In this document: piece by piece, positions 8,772-16,072 of the stretch
Numbering within the stretch: position 1 is the stretch's first letter
Layout: each line of letters begins with the position of its first letter
Assembly: GCF_003063455.1 (NCBI RefSeq)
Contig: NZ_NESN01000001.1
Location: 62,001 to 126,000, forward strand
From: Limnohabitans parvus II-B4
Lineage (GTDB): Bacteria; Pseudomonadota; Gammaproteobacteria; Burkholderiales; Burkholderiaceae_C
Direction: 5' to 3'
DNA length: 64,000 bases
Position numbers and translations under genes: made by a program
The notes under the pieces: model-generated
Seen by the model: the letters and a program-made list of their open reading frames with translations, nothing else
What the model was told of the DNA's origin: nothing
Databases searched by the model: none

Positions 8772-8776
8772 GTACC
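8761..8776. promoter_or_regulatory. TetR operator 2
   Basis: GGTACTGTCAAGTACC is a 6-bp inverted repeat (GGTACT/AGTACC) with a 4-bp spacer, overlapping the -35 element of the efflux promoter and lying about 20 bp before the TetR start codon. It probably also mediates autoregulation of the TetR gene. Confidence 0.65.
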
Positions 8777-8796
8777 TAATGTGAGATACTTGCGCG

Positions 8797-9432
8797 ATGA
8801 GTCGCCCCCAAATTCCCGACGACGAGCATCGCACCCGGTTGCTGGAGGGGATGGCGCGGGCGGTCACGGCTTGTGGGTATGCGGAGCTCACGACATCAGA
8901 CATCGTGCGCGAAGCGAACGTGTCCAAAAGAACCTTTTACCAATTTTTCAAAGATAAGAGCGAATGTCTGATTGCGTTGTTCAATCACTCTGCGCAGAGG
9001 ATTGAGGCCACATTACGTGCAAGCATCGACCCACAGGGTGACTGGAGTTCCCAGATCGATCGGACCATCCAGATCTATCTGGAAACGTTGGCCGCCAATC
9101 CTGTGCTGCTACGTACCTTGTTTGTGGAAATCCTAGCGCTCGGCGCCGCAGGCCTGAGTGCCAGACGCATCGCCATGGAAAAAATAGCTGCTGTGCTCCT
9201 GGAAGCCGCTGCCTATCAGCGCGAAAACCAGATCCCGCAATGGCTTTCCACCAGTCTGATTGGGGGGGTCAATGAGATGGTGTTGCAGCATATTGAGCAA
9301 GACCAGATTGCCTTGTTGCCCCAGCTAAGCGGAAATGCTGCCGCGTTCATGAAAAACACAATCCAAATATTCACCCATGAGGGTGCGCCAAGAGGGAGTA
9401 AGCCCCGAGGCACTGTACGAGCAAGGCGGTGA
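8797..9432 (+). CDS. TetR/AcrR-family repressor of the efflux operon
   Basis: A 211-residue regulator. The N-terminal helix-turn-helix (about residues 10-58) shows the family pattern AELTTSDIVREANVSKRTFYQFFKDK, followed by an all-helical ligand domain (about 75-190). It is transcribed divergently from the efflux operon across two matched palindromes, so local repression relieved by a transported compound is the natural reading. The last 20 or so residues (after QIFTHEG) are basic and low in structure. They overlap a fragment of an unrelated gene in another frame, which suggests the original C-terminus was replaced by recombination. The globular core looks complete. Confidence 0.85.
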   Translation: MSRPQIPDDEHRTRLLEGMARAVTACGYAELTTSDIVREANVSKRTFYQFFKDKSECLIALFNHSAQRIEATLRASIDPQGDWSSQIDRTIQIYLETLAANPVLLRTLFVEILALGAAGLSARRIAMEKIAAVLLEAAAYQRENQIPQWLSTSLIGGVNEMVLQHIEQDQIALLPQLSGNAAAFMKNTIQIFTHEGAPRGSKPRGTVRARR

Positions 9433-9508
9433 CCTGATCCCAGCGACGCCCAAGCAGTTCGCAACTTTGGTCTACGCCGAGAGCCGCAAGTTTGGTGCGG
9501 AAATCGAG
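9404..9508 (+). pseudogene. fragment of a TctC/Bug-type solute-binding protein
   Basis: About 35 codons in the frame of 9377 read EALYEQGGDLIPATPKQFATL followed by YAESRKFG. This resembles the C-terminal end of tripartite tricarboxylate transporter binding proteins, where a G-x-P-x-x-x-T-P-x-x-F-A motif precedes a helix ending K-W/F-G. Nothing of the rest of the gene is present. It overlaps the tail of the TetR gene in another frame, marking a recombination joint. Confidence 0.4.
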
Positions 9509-9857
9509 TACCCCCCTCGATTGATCCTTTCGATGCTCCGGGCTTCGCCGTGCATGTCCGGCCCAGCCTTGGCGCTCATTGCACATTCGAGCGCTGCCAT
9601 ACGCATGGTGAGGGATGGGTGAGCACGCAGACTCATGCTTGTGATCTGACCGCAGGGCCCAGACCGCTCACAGTGGTCGGTGGTCACAGCCTGTAACCGC
9701 CGTTTCGGCGCTCATGGATCTGGAGCGGGCATTCGGAAACATCACGACAGGTCTATTCGAGCTCGGTTGCAACTGCCAGCCACCTCACAGCGCCTGACAA
9801 CTTCCTGTGAACTCGCTCCGTTTCGCACTGTGGGCCTCACGGGATGGAACCAGCACT

Positions 9858-10097
9858 TCAAGTGGCGCATGCCTGCAAGGCCGTTTCGGTCTGAAGCCGT
9901 GTCTGCTCGATTAAATATTCCAAAAATATCCGTGTCCGGTCGGGAATGAACTTGCGGCTTGGCAGCGCCGCATACAAGCTGACCCGCCCAGTGATCCAGG
10001 GCGAGAGCACCCGCTTCAAGGTGCCTTGCGTGAGGTAAGGCGCTGCGATCTCCATCGACAAGGACATGATGCCTGCCCCGTCGATCACGGCTCTGAG
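9858..10097 (-). pseudogene. C-terminal remnant of a LysR regulator, cut by an IS21-type end
   Basis: Eighty codons on the minus strand encode the last part of a LysR effector domain (LRAVIDGAG, APYLTQG, PWITGRVS, RKFIPDRTRIF, ALQACAT). By eye about two thirds of residues match the C-terminus of the intact LysR protein at 12417-13349. The frame runs without interruption to 10097, and the first bases of the IS21-type end start at 10098, so the insertion itself cut the gene. The DNA-binding domain is missing and the remnant cannot function as a regulator. Confidence 0.8.
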
Positions 10098-10610
10098 TGT
10101 TGAATCACAACGAAAACTGGGCCAAATTTGGGGAGAATCACACTGAAAACTGAGCCACGTTGACGGCTACGCTGCTGAATTTTTCAGCAAGGTGGTCAGG
10201 AGTGATCAACGTGAGCACATTGAGAAAATTGCGCCGCCTCGTGCTGAGGGATGGCGTATCGGTGCGGGAGGCCAGCCGGCGGCTGGGGATCTCGCGCAAC
10301 ACGGCCAGCAAGTGGTTATCTGAGCCCGAGATGCGGGAGCCGAAGTATCCGAAGCGGGTGAAGGTGGTGAGCGTCCTGGGGCCTTTTGAAGAGACCCTGG
10401 CCCGCTGGCTCAAGGCCGACCAGCACCGCAATAAGCGCGAGCGCCGCGGCATCAAGGCCATGTTCGAGGCCTTGCGCGCCATGGGCTACGGCGGCAGCCG
10501 TGGGCCGGTGTACCGCTTTGCCCAGCAGTGGCGCCTAGAGCAAGACCACAACGCCCGAGGGGCGGGGTTTGTGCCGTTGTCCTTTGAACTGGGTGAGGCG
10601 TTCCAGGCCT
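10098..10610 (+). mobile_element. truncated IS21-family element, left end plus istA start
   Basis: The element begins with TGTTGAATCAC and carries two 22-bp terminal-type repeats 33 bp apart (10103-10124 and 10136-10157), the multiple-terminal-repeat arrangement of IS21-family ends. It continues into the first 145 or so codons of an IstA transposase. The rest of istA, istB and the right end are missing. The DNA changes to guanine deaminase coding sequence at about 10600-10615. The element is dead and was probably deleted by recombination or one-ended transposition. Confidence 0.8.
10103..10157. repeat. IS21-type internal terminal repeats
   Basis: AATCACAACGAAAACTGGGC... at 10103 and AATCACACTGAAAACTGAGC... 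at 10136 are 22-bp copies with 3 mismatches and a 33-bp period. They are the transposase-binding repeats expected at an IS21-family end. Confidence 0.75.
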
Positions 10611-11605
10611 ATGCGCACGAAGTGACCGCATTTTTCATGGACGAACTGATGCGCCACGGCGTGACCACCGCGCTGTGCTTCGCCACAGCTCACCCCGAGT
10701 CGGTCGATGTGTTCATGGCCGAGGCACAACAACGGCGCCTGCGCATGGTCACCGGCAAGGTGCTGCAAGACCGCCACAGCCCTGACGGCCTGCGCGACTC
10801 CGACACGGCCTTGAGCCTGCGCCAGACCGAAGACCTGATCCGCCGCTGGCACGGCGTGGACCGCCTGGGCTATGCCACCACGCCGCGCTTTGCGCCCACC
10901 AGCAGCCCTGAGCAGCTGCATGGCGCAGGCGAGATCGCGCAGCAGTTTCCCGATGTGTGGATCCAGTCGCACGTGGCGGAAAACCTCGACGAAATCCGCT
11001 GGGTGAAAGAACTGTTCCCCGAAGCGCGCAGTTATCTGGACGTGTACGACCGCGCAGGCCTGCTGCGGCAACGCTCGGTTTATGCGCACTGCATCTACCT
11101 CGATGAAGCCGACCGTTGCCGCATGGCCGAAGTGGGTGCCACCGCCGCCGTGAGTCCCACCAGCAACCTGTTTCTGGGCAGCGGCTTTTTTGACTACACC
11201 GCCTCGGACGCGGCTAGCTTGCGCTATGGCCTGGCCAGCGATGTGGGCGGCGGCACCAGCTTCAGCCCTTTCCGCACCATGCACGCGGCCTACACCGTCG
11301 CAAGGCAAAGTGTGGGGCATCCTGGCATCAGCCTCGCGCCCGAACACCTGTGGTGGCAACACACGGCAGGTGCCGCCGCCGCGCTGGACCTGGACGGCAA
11401 AGTGGGCAACCTGCTGCCCGGCTGCGAGGCCGACTTCGTGGTGCTCAACCCCAAGGCCACGCCCCTGCTGGCCCGGCGCACCGCACAAACCGAGACTCTG
11501 GCCGAATGGCTGTTCGCCATGATCGTGCTGGGCGATGAGCGCTTGATTGCGCACACGGTGGTTCAAGGACAACTCAGCCACAGCGACATGGCTCAAAACC
11601 ATTGA
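10160..11605 (+). pseudogene. in-frame chimera: IS21 IstA N-terminus fused to truncated guanine deaminase
   Basis: A single open frame of up to 481 codons. Residues 1-148 are an IstA-type transposase N-terminus: a helix-turn-helix (VSVREASRRLGISRNTASKWL) and the spacer up to GFVPLSFELGEAFQ. From about residue 150 the sequence is guanine deaminase, with HEVTAFFMDELMRHGVTTAL, HPESVDVFMAEAQQR and VTGKVLQDR, the metal-site histidines SHVAEN and YAHCIYL, and SDVGGGTSFS near the C-terminus. About 100 N-terminal deaminase residues are missing, including the first metal-binding HxH motif. Guanine hydrolysis to xanthine is therefore unlikely, although the C-terminus looks intact. Whether the hybrid is expressed is unknown. 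The first likely istA start is near 10200; the frame upstream is open by chance. Confidence 0.8.
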
Positions 11606-11726
11606 GTGCACATGGCGCAAAAAAAGCGGCGTCATCGACGCCGCTGAAAATGGGCCGGATAGGGCCATGCTCAGGCCATGCCCGGAGCCATCACCCCGAT
11701 GGACAGGCTGGCCGTGTGGTGACTCA

Positions 11727-12209
11727 TCAGATGTTGCGGTTGTAACGCTGTGGGTACAACTGGTTCAACTTCAGGCCAGTTTCACCATCCGCCATGATGT
11801 TGCCGGTGCGGAGGGCTTCGACCAACTCGGCCTTCACTTGCTCGCGGGTCTTGCCCTGAGCAGCAGACTTGGCGGGGTACAGGCCAGGGTTCACTTCATT
11901 GGCTTTTTGATGGGTTTCACCGTTGACGACGAAGTCGCCGGTGCGCAGGGCTTCGGCCAGTTCAGCTTTCACCTGTTCGCGGGTCTTGCCCTGAGCGGCC
12001 GACTTGGCGGGGTACAGGCCTGGGTTCAATTCATTGGCTTTTTGATGGGTTTCACTGTTGACGACAAAGTCGCCCGTGCGAATGGCTTCGGCCAGTTCAG
12101 CTTTGACTTGCTCACGGGTTTTGGCTGCAGATGCGTCGGCAGCCATGGCGTTTCCAGCAGCCAAGGCAGCAACAGCGAGGGTGATGGCGGAGAAATAAGA
12201 GCGGTTCAT
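11727..12209 (-). CDS. DUF4148 repeat protein, secreted
   Basis: A 160-residue exported protein with a signal peptide (MNRSYFSAITLAVAALAAGNAMA, cleaved at AMA) followed by three copies of a DUF4148-like unit: KTREQVKAELAEAIRTGDF, then KANELNPGLYP, and so on. Units 1 and 2 are nearly identical, and their DNA repeats with a 135-bp (45-residue) period; unit 3 is divergent and ends YPQRYNRNI. The ATG at 12209 is chosen for the signal peptide and the AAGGAAA site just upstream. DUF4148 proteins are common and often tandemly amplified in Burkholderiales, with no known function. The gene is divergent from a LysR regulator across a 15-bp palindrome, so it may be that regulator's target. Confidence 0.85.
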   Translation of the reverse strand: MNRSYFSAITLAVAALAAGNAMAADASAAKTREQVKAELAEAIRTGDFVVNSETHQKANELNPGLYPAKSAAQGKTREQVKAELAEALRTGDFVVNGETHQKANEVNPGLYPAKSAAQGKTREQVKAELVEALRTGNIMADGETGLKLNQLYPQRYNRNI

Positions 12210-12365
12210 GATCAGGTTTCCTTGAAAGTTTGAAAAACGGTCTGCCTGTCGGATTGACGGGGCTTTGACCTGATCGGTGAAGCGTTGGTTGAAAGCGCTG
12301 CATCGATGGGTTGAACTGTAAAATTTCCGAATCAATAGAAAAACAATCAAAAACACATTGAGTTA

Positions 12366-12380
12366 TTTCTAAATTAGAAA
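12366..12380. promoter_or_regulatory. perfect 15-bp palindrome, candidate LysR box
   Basis: TTTCTAA-A-TTAGAAA lies in the 207-bp gap between the DUF4148 gene and the divergent LysR gene, 37 bp before the LysR start. It contains the T-N11-A pattern of LysR-type binding sites. Control of both genes from here is inferred. Confidence 0.5.
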
Positions 12381-12416
12381 CAATCAAGGGCTTGAAATCC
12401 CGTTTTGGAGTGCTTC

Positions 12417-13349
12417 ATGGACCGTTTGTTGTCGATGCGCGTGTTTGAGCGCGTGGTGAATGAGGGGGGATTTGCCGCCGCTGCCCGTGCGCTGGACATG
12501 TCAGCGCCGGTGGTCACGCGCCTGGTGGCCGATCTGGAAGACCACCTGGGCACGCGCTTGCTGCAGCGCTCGACCCGCCGCCTGTCGCTGACCGAAGCGG
12601 GCCAGCAGTACCTGGGCCGTGTGCGCAGCATCCTGCAGGACATTGACGAAGCCGATGCGGTGGTCAGTGCGCAGACCACCGAGCTGGCGGGCCTGCTGCG
12701 ACTGCATGCGCCACCGGTGCTGGCGACTTATGTGGTTGCGCCTTTGCTGGCGGAGTTTCGCAGGCGTTATCCCAAAATCCTGATCGAGCTGGAGGTGGAA
12801 ACCTTGCGGGAGCCACCGATTGAGGACTTCGACATCACCTTGCTGGGCACCGATGAGAGCTTTAACGGCGATGTGATTGCGCGCAAAGTGCTGGAGTCCG
12901 AAGCCATTTTGGTGGCCTCGCCCGAGTACCTGCGCCAACGCGGCGCGCCGCAGCAACCACAGGACCTGATGCAGCACGATTGCCTGCGCCTGAAAATGCC
13001 CCACATGCGGCCTCGCATGTGGCAAATGTGGTGCCCCGACAACCCAACGCAGCCCATCGAGATCGACATCCAGCCGGTGCTGCTGGTCAACCACACCGAC
13101 AGCCTGTTGCGCGCGGCGCTCGATGGCGCGGGCATCACCTCGGTGGCAATGGACATGGTGGCACCGTATCTGACACGCGGTGAGCTGGTGCGCGTGCTGG
13201 CACCGTGGATCACGGGTCGGCTGAGCATGTACGCGGCCGTGCCCACACGCAAATTCATGCCGCAACGCACCCGCGTTTTTCTGGACTTTCTGATCGAGGA
13301 GACACGTTTGCAGACGGCCAAGGCTTTGCAGGCTTGCGCCACTTGCTGA
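12417..13349 (+). CDS. LysR-family transcriptional regulator
   Basis: A 310-residue regulator with an N-terminal winged helix (MDRLLSMRVFERVVNEGGFA, LDMSAPVVTRLVADLEDHLG) and a two-lobed effector domain from about residue 90. The ATG at 12417 has GGAG six bases upstream; an in-frame TTG at 12405 is less likely. The C-terminal 80 residues closely resemble the broken LysR remnant at 9858-10097, so the region once carried two related regulators. It is divergent from the DUF4148 gene. The inducer is unknown. Confidence 0.88.
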   Translation: MDRLLSMRVFERVVNEGGFAAAARALDMSAPVVTRLVADLEDHLGTRLLQRSTRRLSLTEAGQQYLGRVRSILQDIDEADAVVSAQTTELAGLLRLHAPPVLATYVVAPLLAEFRRRYPKILIELEVETLREPPIEDFDITLLGTDESFNGDVIARKVLESEAILVASPEYLRQRGAPQQPQDLMQHDCLRLKMPHMRPRMWQMWCPDNPTQPIEIDIQPVLLVNHTDSLLRAALDGAGITSVAMDMVAPYLTRGELVRVLAPWITGRLSMYAAVPTRKFMPQRTRVFLDFLIEETRLQTAKALQACATC

Positions 13350-13447
13350 AGCTGCGCCCTCTCGGTTGGACTCCAGCCGACAACTGACCGCACAAAGGCG
13401 CGATGTTGTCGCTCAAAAACTCGCCTGCAACTGACCGACAATAAGGC

Positions 13448-13600
13448 ATGACCGAAGGCAAGGAACACCCCATCGTCGACCCCAACCAGTCCCAGCGCGA
13501 AGCCGTGCGCCGGGGCATTGCGCAATTTCAGCAGCGCCTGCAGGCCGCCGGCCACGACCCCCTCCTGCCGTACCGCGGACAAAAAGTCAGGAGGTTCTGA
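13448..13600 (+). CDS. short open frame, 50 residues, unidentified
   Basis: Starts MTEGKEHPIVDPNQSQREAV and ends QKVRRF. It is charged, lacks a membrane helix or signal peptide, and its middle (REAVRRGIAQFQQRLQAAG) would form an amphipathic helix. It has no convincing ribosome site and I do not recognise a family. It may be a small conserved protein or the truncated start of a longer gene, since the following bases lead into the tRNA-like repeat. Weakly supported. Confidence 0.3.
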   Translation: MTEGKEHPIVDPNQSQREAVRRGIAQFQQRLQAAGHDPLLPYRGQKVRRF

Positions 13601-13665
13601 GACGAAATGGGGTTTGAGACGCTTTTCGGGGGTGGGTGGCCATGGGGTCAGTCAGGAGCCCATAG

Positions 13666-13691
13666 CAAAAAGCCCCGCGTGGTGCGGGGCT
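13666..13691 (-). terminator. Rho-independent terminator
   Basis: AGCCCCGC and GCGGGGCT form an 8-bp stem with a 5-base loop. Read on the minus strand, the stem is followed by TTTTT. It lies about 230 bp beyond the stop of the oxyR-like gene and would end its transcript. Confidence 0.65.
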
Positions 13692-13735
13692 CTGAGCGCC
13701 TTACAACCCGGCTGAGCGAGTTGGGAGGACTTGTT

Positions 13736-13815
13736 TTGGCGGAGCAGAAATTCTAGCCCCACTAACCTGCTCAGGTCCGGATGCATCGTTTTTTGATGGG
13801 GACGGGGATTCGAAC
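13736..13815 (-). repeat. 80-bp repeat, copy B, tRNA 3'-end-like
   Basis: Same length and orientation as copy A at 3375-3454, about 90 percent identical by eye. On the minus strand it carries GTTCGAATCCCC followed by CCCCATCA, again resembling a tRNA T-loop and CCA end. With copy A it brackets 10.4 kb containing the efflux cassette, the IS21/deaminase chimera and the DUF4148/LysR pair. Confidence 0.6.
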
Positions 13816-13923
13816 TACCCCTCCCGGATGGGGCAGCTTTCGACCCCAAGCAGTCGGTGAGCAGCGTTTGCTGCATGTCCGCCTTTCAATTCATCGATAC
13901 GGCAGTTGTGTAACGGTAGGCTT

Positions 13924-14832
13924 CTAATTCTTTTTACGATGGACAGCAACCATCACCTTCGCAATCGCTTCGAACTCGGCCGAGTGGGCGGATGTGGCGC
14001 GAGTCACCAATGCAATTACCCGCTTGGGGGCAGGGTTTGCCAGAGGCATTGCTTTGAGCGATAGATTTTGAAGAAGGCCGCTCTTGATCGCCATCTCCGG
14101 CAGTAAGGCCACGCCCATGCCTGAGGCGACCATCTGAACCAGCGTCAGTAGACTGGTGGCTTCCATTCCGTCCACACTGGCAACCTCTGCCGTCCGGCAG
14201 GCCTGCAGAGCGTGGTCGCGCAGGCAATGCCCTTCCTCGAGCAGCAGCAACCGCTTCGTCCATGCGCTGCTGAGCTGGATCGCTTTGCCGGTGATGGCGG
14301 GGTCTTGCTCTCGTCCCACCAGCCAGAACTTGTCCTTGTAGAGCGGTTGCACGCGCAGGTCATCCGTGTCGTAGGGCAGTGCGATCAGTGCGAAGTCCAG
14401 CTGGCGGTCGCGCAGCCGCTCCAGCAGATGGGCGGTCAGGTCTTCGCGCAAGGCCAACTGCAGCTGCGGGAATTTCTCGCGAAGGGCGGGCATGACAGTC
14501 GGCAGCACAAATGGGGCAATGGTGGGGATCACACCCAGGCGCAGCTGCCCTTGCATGGGTCGTGACGCGTCCGATGCAAAGTCGCTCAGGTCTTCGGCAG
14601 CAGCCAGCACCTGCCGCGCACGGGCCACCACCTCTTTGCCTACCGCCGTCAGCGCCACGGTCTGTTTGTCCCTCTCCACCAGTTGCACACCCAGGGTGGA
14701 TTCGAGTTCCTTGAGTCCCGTGCTCAGGGTGGACTGGCTCACAAAACTCGCTTCGGCTGCGCGGGTGAAGTTCAGGTGCTCGGCCAGGGCCAACAGGTAG
14801 CGCAGTTGTCTCAGAGAGGGCAGGGCGGCCAT
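13924..14832 (-). CDS. oxyR: OxyR hydrogen-peroxide sensor and regulator
   Basis: A 302-residue LysR-type regulator with an N-terminal winged helix (LRQLRYLLALAEHLNFTRAA) and the redox switch of OxyR: C203 in LEEGHCLRD and C212 in ALQAC, nine residues apart as in the E. coli C199-C208 pair. Oxidation by peroxide forms a disulfide between these cysteines and converts the protein to an activator of antioxidant genes. It is divergent from a rubrerythrin stub and an Ohr/OsmC gene, which fits a peroxide-defence locus. A candidate binding site lies in the gap at 14857-14871. Confidence 0.92.
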   Translation of the reverse strand: MAALPSLRQLRYLLALAEHLNFTRAAEASFVSQSTLSTGLKELESTLGVQLVERDKQTVALTAVGKEVVARARQVLAAAEDLSDFASDASRPMQGQLRLGVIPTIAPFVLPTVMPALREKFPQLQLALREDLTAHLLERLRDRQLDFALIALPYDTDDLRVQPLYKDKFWLVGREQDPAITGKAIQLSSAWTKRLLLLEEGHCLRDHALQACRTAEVASVDGMEATSLLTLVQMVASGMGVALLPEMAIKSGLLQNLSLKAMPLANPAPKRVIALVTRATSAHSAEFEAIAKVMVAVHRKKN

Positions 14833-14856
14833 GGTCGGGTTCCTTGGGGCTTTGTT

Positions 14857-14871
14857 ATCTGAATTTTAGAT
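14857..14871. promoter_or_regulatory. candidate OxyR/LysR operator
   Basis: ATCT-N7-AGAT is a perfect 4-bp inverted repeat with the 7-bp spacing of OxyR half sites. It lies 25 bp upstream of oxyR and is followed by a second smaller repeat, ATTC-N5-GAAT (14874-14886). Autoregulation together with activation of the Ohr operon is the natural inference. Confidence 0.45.
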
Positions 14872-14964
14872 TGATTCAATTGGAATTATGCGTTGGACCG
14901 ATTGATCGCCGAAATCCACAATTCATCCCATCGCAACACATCTTCACCACCAAGGAGCTTAAAA

Positions 14965-15105
14965 ATGGCACGTCCCGAAATCAAAACCTGGCAGAACCTC
15001 GAAGCCGCATTCGCGGGCGAATCGATGATTCGCCCTGGCAGGCCAGGCTACAACGAACAAAACTGCTTTGCAGAAAAGCTTGCCAGCGCTGCTGGCGTGA
15101 ATTGA
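14965..15105 (+). pseudogene. rubrerythrin N-terminal stub
   Basis: A 46-codon frame with a strong AAGGAG site at 14952-14957. It begins MARPEIKTWQNLEAAFAGES, close to the N-terminus of rubrerythrins, in which the glutamate of AFAGES is a di-iron ligand. The sequence then departs (MIRPGRPGYNEQN), touches a rubrerythrin-like FAEKLASAAG, and stops. The normal protein is about 140 residues or more, so the di-iron bundle is lost. It sits between oxyR and an Ohr/OsmC gene, where a peroxide reductase would be expected. An intact small peptide gene cannot be excluded. Confidence 0.5.
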
Positions 15106-15134
15106 TTTTTTAACCCCTGAAATGGAGAAATGAC

Positions 15135-15563
15135 ATGACCACGAAACTCGACAAAGTCCTCTACACCGCCAAGGCACGTACGACCGGAGGCCGCGATGGC
15201 CGCGCCGTGTCCGACGACGGCTTGCTTGATGTGAAACTCGCTCCGCCAAAGGAACTGGGTGGCATGGGCGGCGCGACCAACCCCGAGCAGCTGTTTGCGG
15301 CGGGCTACTCGGCCTGCTTCATGGGCGCACTCAAGCATGTGGCCGGCATGAAGAAGGTAGCCGTGCCTGCTGATGCCAGCATTGAAGCCAGTGTGGACAT
15401 CGGCCCGATCTCCCAGGGCTTCGGCATTGCCGTGCAGATGACCATCAACCTGCCGGGGCTGGACCGTGCGGTGGCGCAGGACTTGGTGGATACAGCGCAC
15501 CAGGTGTGCCCGTATTCGAACGCGACGCGCGGCAACATCGTGGTCGATCTGACCTTAGGGTGA
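15135..15563 (+). CDS. ohr: Ohr/OsmC organic hydroperoxide resistance protein
   Basis: A 142-residue OsmC-fold thiol peroxidase of the Ohr branch. The first catalytic cysteine lies in AGYSACFMGAL (about residue 60) and the second in AHQVCPYSNATRGN (about residue 124), the VCPYS motif being characteristic of Ohr. It starts LDKVLYTAKARTTGGRDGRA, as is usual. The enzyme reduces organic and fatty-acid hydroperoxides in the cytoplasm with electrons from lipoyl dehydrogenase. A GGAGA site precedes the ATG, and the gene is probably co-transcribed with the rubrerythrin stub. Ohr is often controlled by OhrR; here the neighbour is OxyR. Confidence 0.9.
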   Translation: MTTKLDKVLYTAKARTTGGRDGRAVSDDGLLDVKLAPPKELGGMGGATNPEQLFAAGYSACFMGALKHVAGMKKVAVPADASIEASVDIGPISQGFGIAVQMTINLPGLDRAVAQDLVDTAHQVCPYSNATRGNIVVDLTLG

Positions 15564-15684
15564 TCTGCCGATCCTCAGGCGTGCACTGAGCAAGGAGTAC
15601 CGTGCCTTGAGTAGCTGTTCGCCCCAGAACGGACTTCCAGGACGAGCATGCCGGCGACCGCTTCTGGCCGATAGCTGTCGATGG

Positions 15685-16014
15685 TTACAACGATTGGACT
15701 AGTTGGTCACGTTGCTGGATTGATTGGTCAACATCACTGGAATACGCACCATCCACAGAAATGTCCAACGGATGATGTCCGTCGCCCCAATAACGCACGA
15801 CGTAAACCGTCAGAGCTTCAGGCACTGAGGCAAACAACTTTGCTTCATCATCTTTGGCAATGCTGGGTGCAGGATCTTTGGTGCAGTAAGCATTTCTTCC
15901 TCGATCCGTATGGCAATGCGGCTTCTCAGCGATTCGATCAACCGGTGAAGCGCAGCCTGCGATGCCAAGTACACAAGCTGAGACGACGATTGTTTTAGTA
16001 ATCCAAGTTTTCAT
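15685..16014 (-). CDS. small lipoprotein, DUF2846-like, probably truncated
   Basis: A 109-residue protein with a lipoprotein signal peptide (MKTWITKTIVVSACVLGIAG, then the lipidated cysteine). The mature part has two more cysteines (HCHTDRGRNAYC) and then AKLFASVPEALTVYVVRYWG followed by LDISVDG, resembling the first strands of the DUF2846 domain. The domain usually continues for about 60 more residues, so the C-terminus looks cut off. The ATG at 16014 is chosen for the signal peptide. It lies beyond the metal-efflux operon in the same direction. The function is unknown. Confidence 0.6.
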   Translation of the reverse strand: MKTWITKTIVVSACVLGIAGCASPVDRIAEKPHCHTDRGRNAYCTKDPAPSIAKDDEAKLFASVPEALTVYVVRYWGDGHHPLDISVDGAYSSDVDQSIQQRDQLVQSL

Positions 16015-16072
16015 AATATTTTCCCAAAATTGATCCACCATTTGTGGCAAAAACAAGTAAGTTGTAAACGCC

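Noticed and set aside
15564..15684. Possible small gene after ohr
   Set aside because: No frame with a start, a ribosome site and a sensible length was found in this 121-bp gap.
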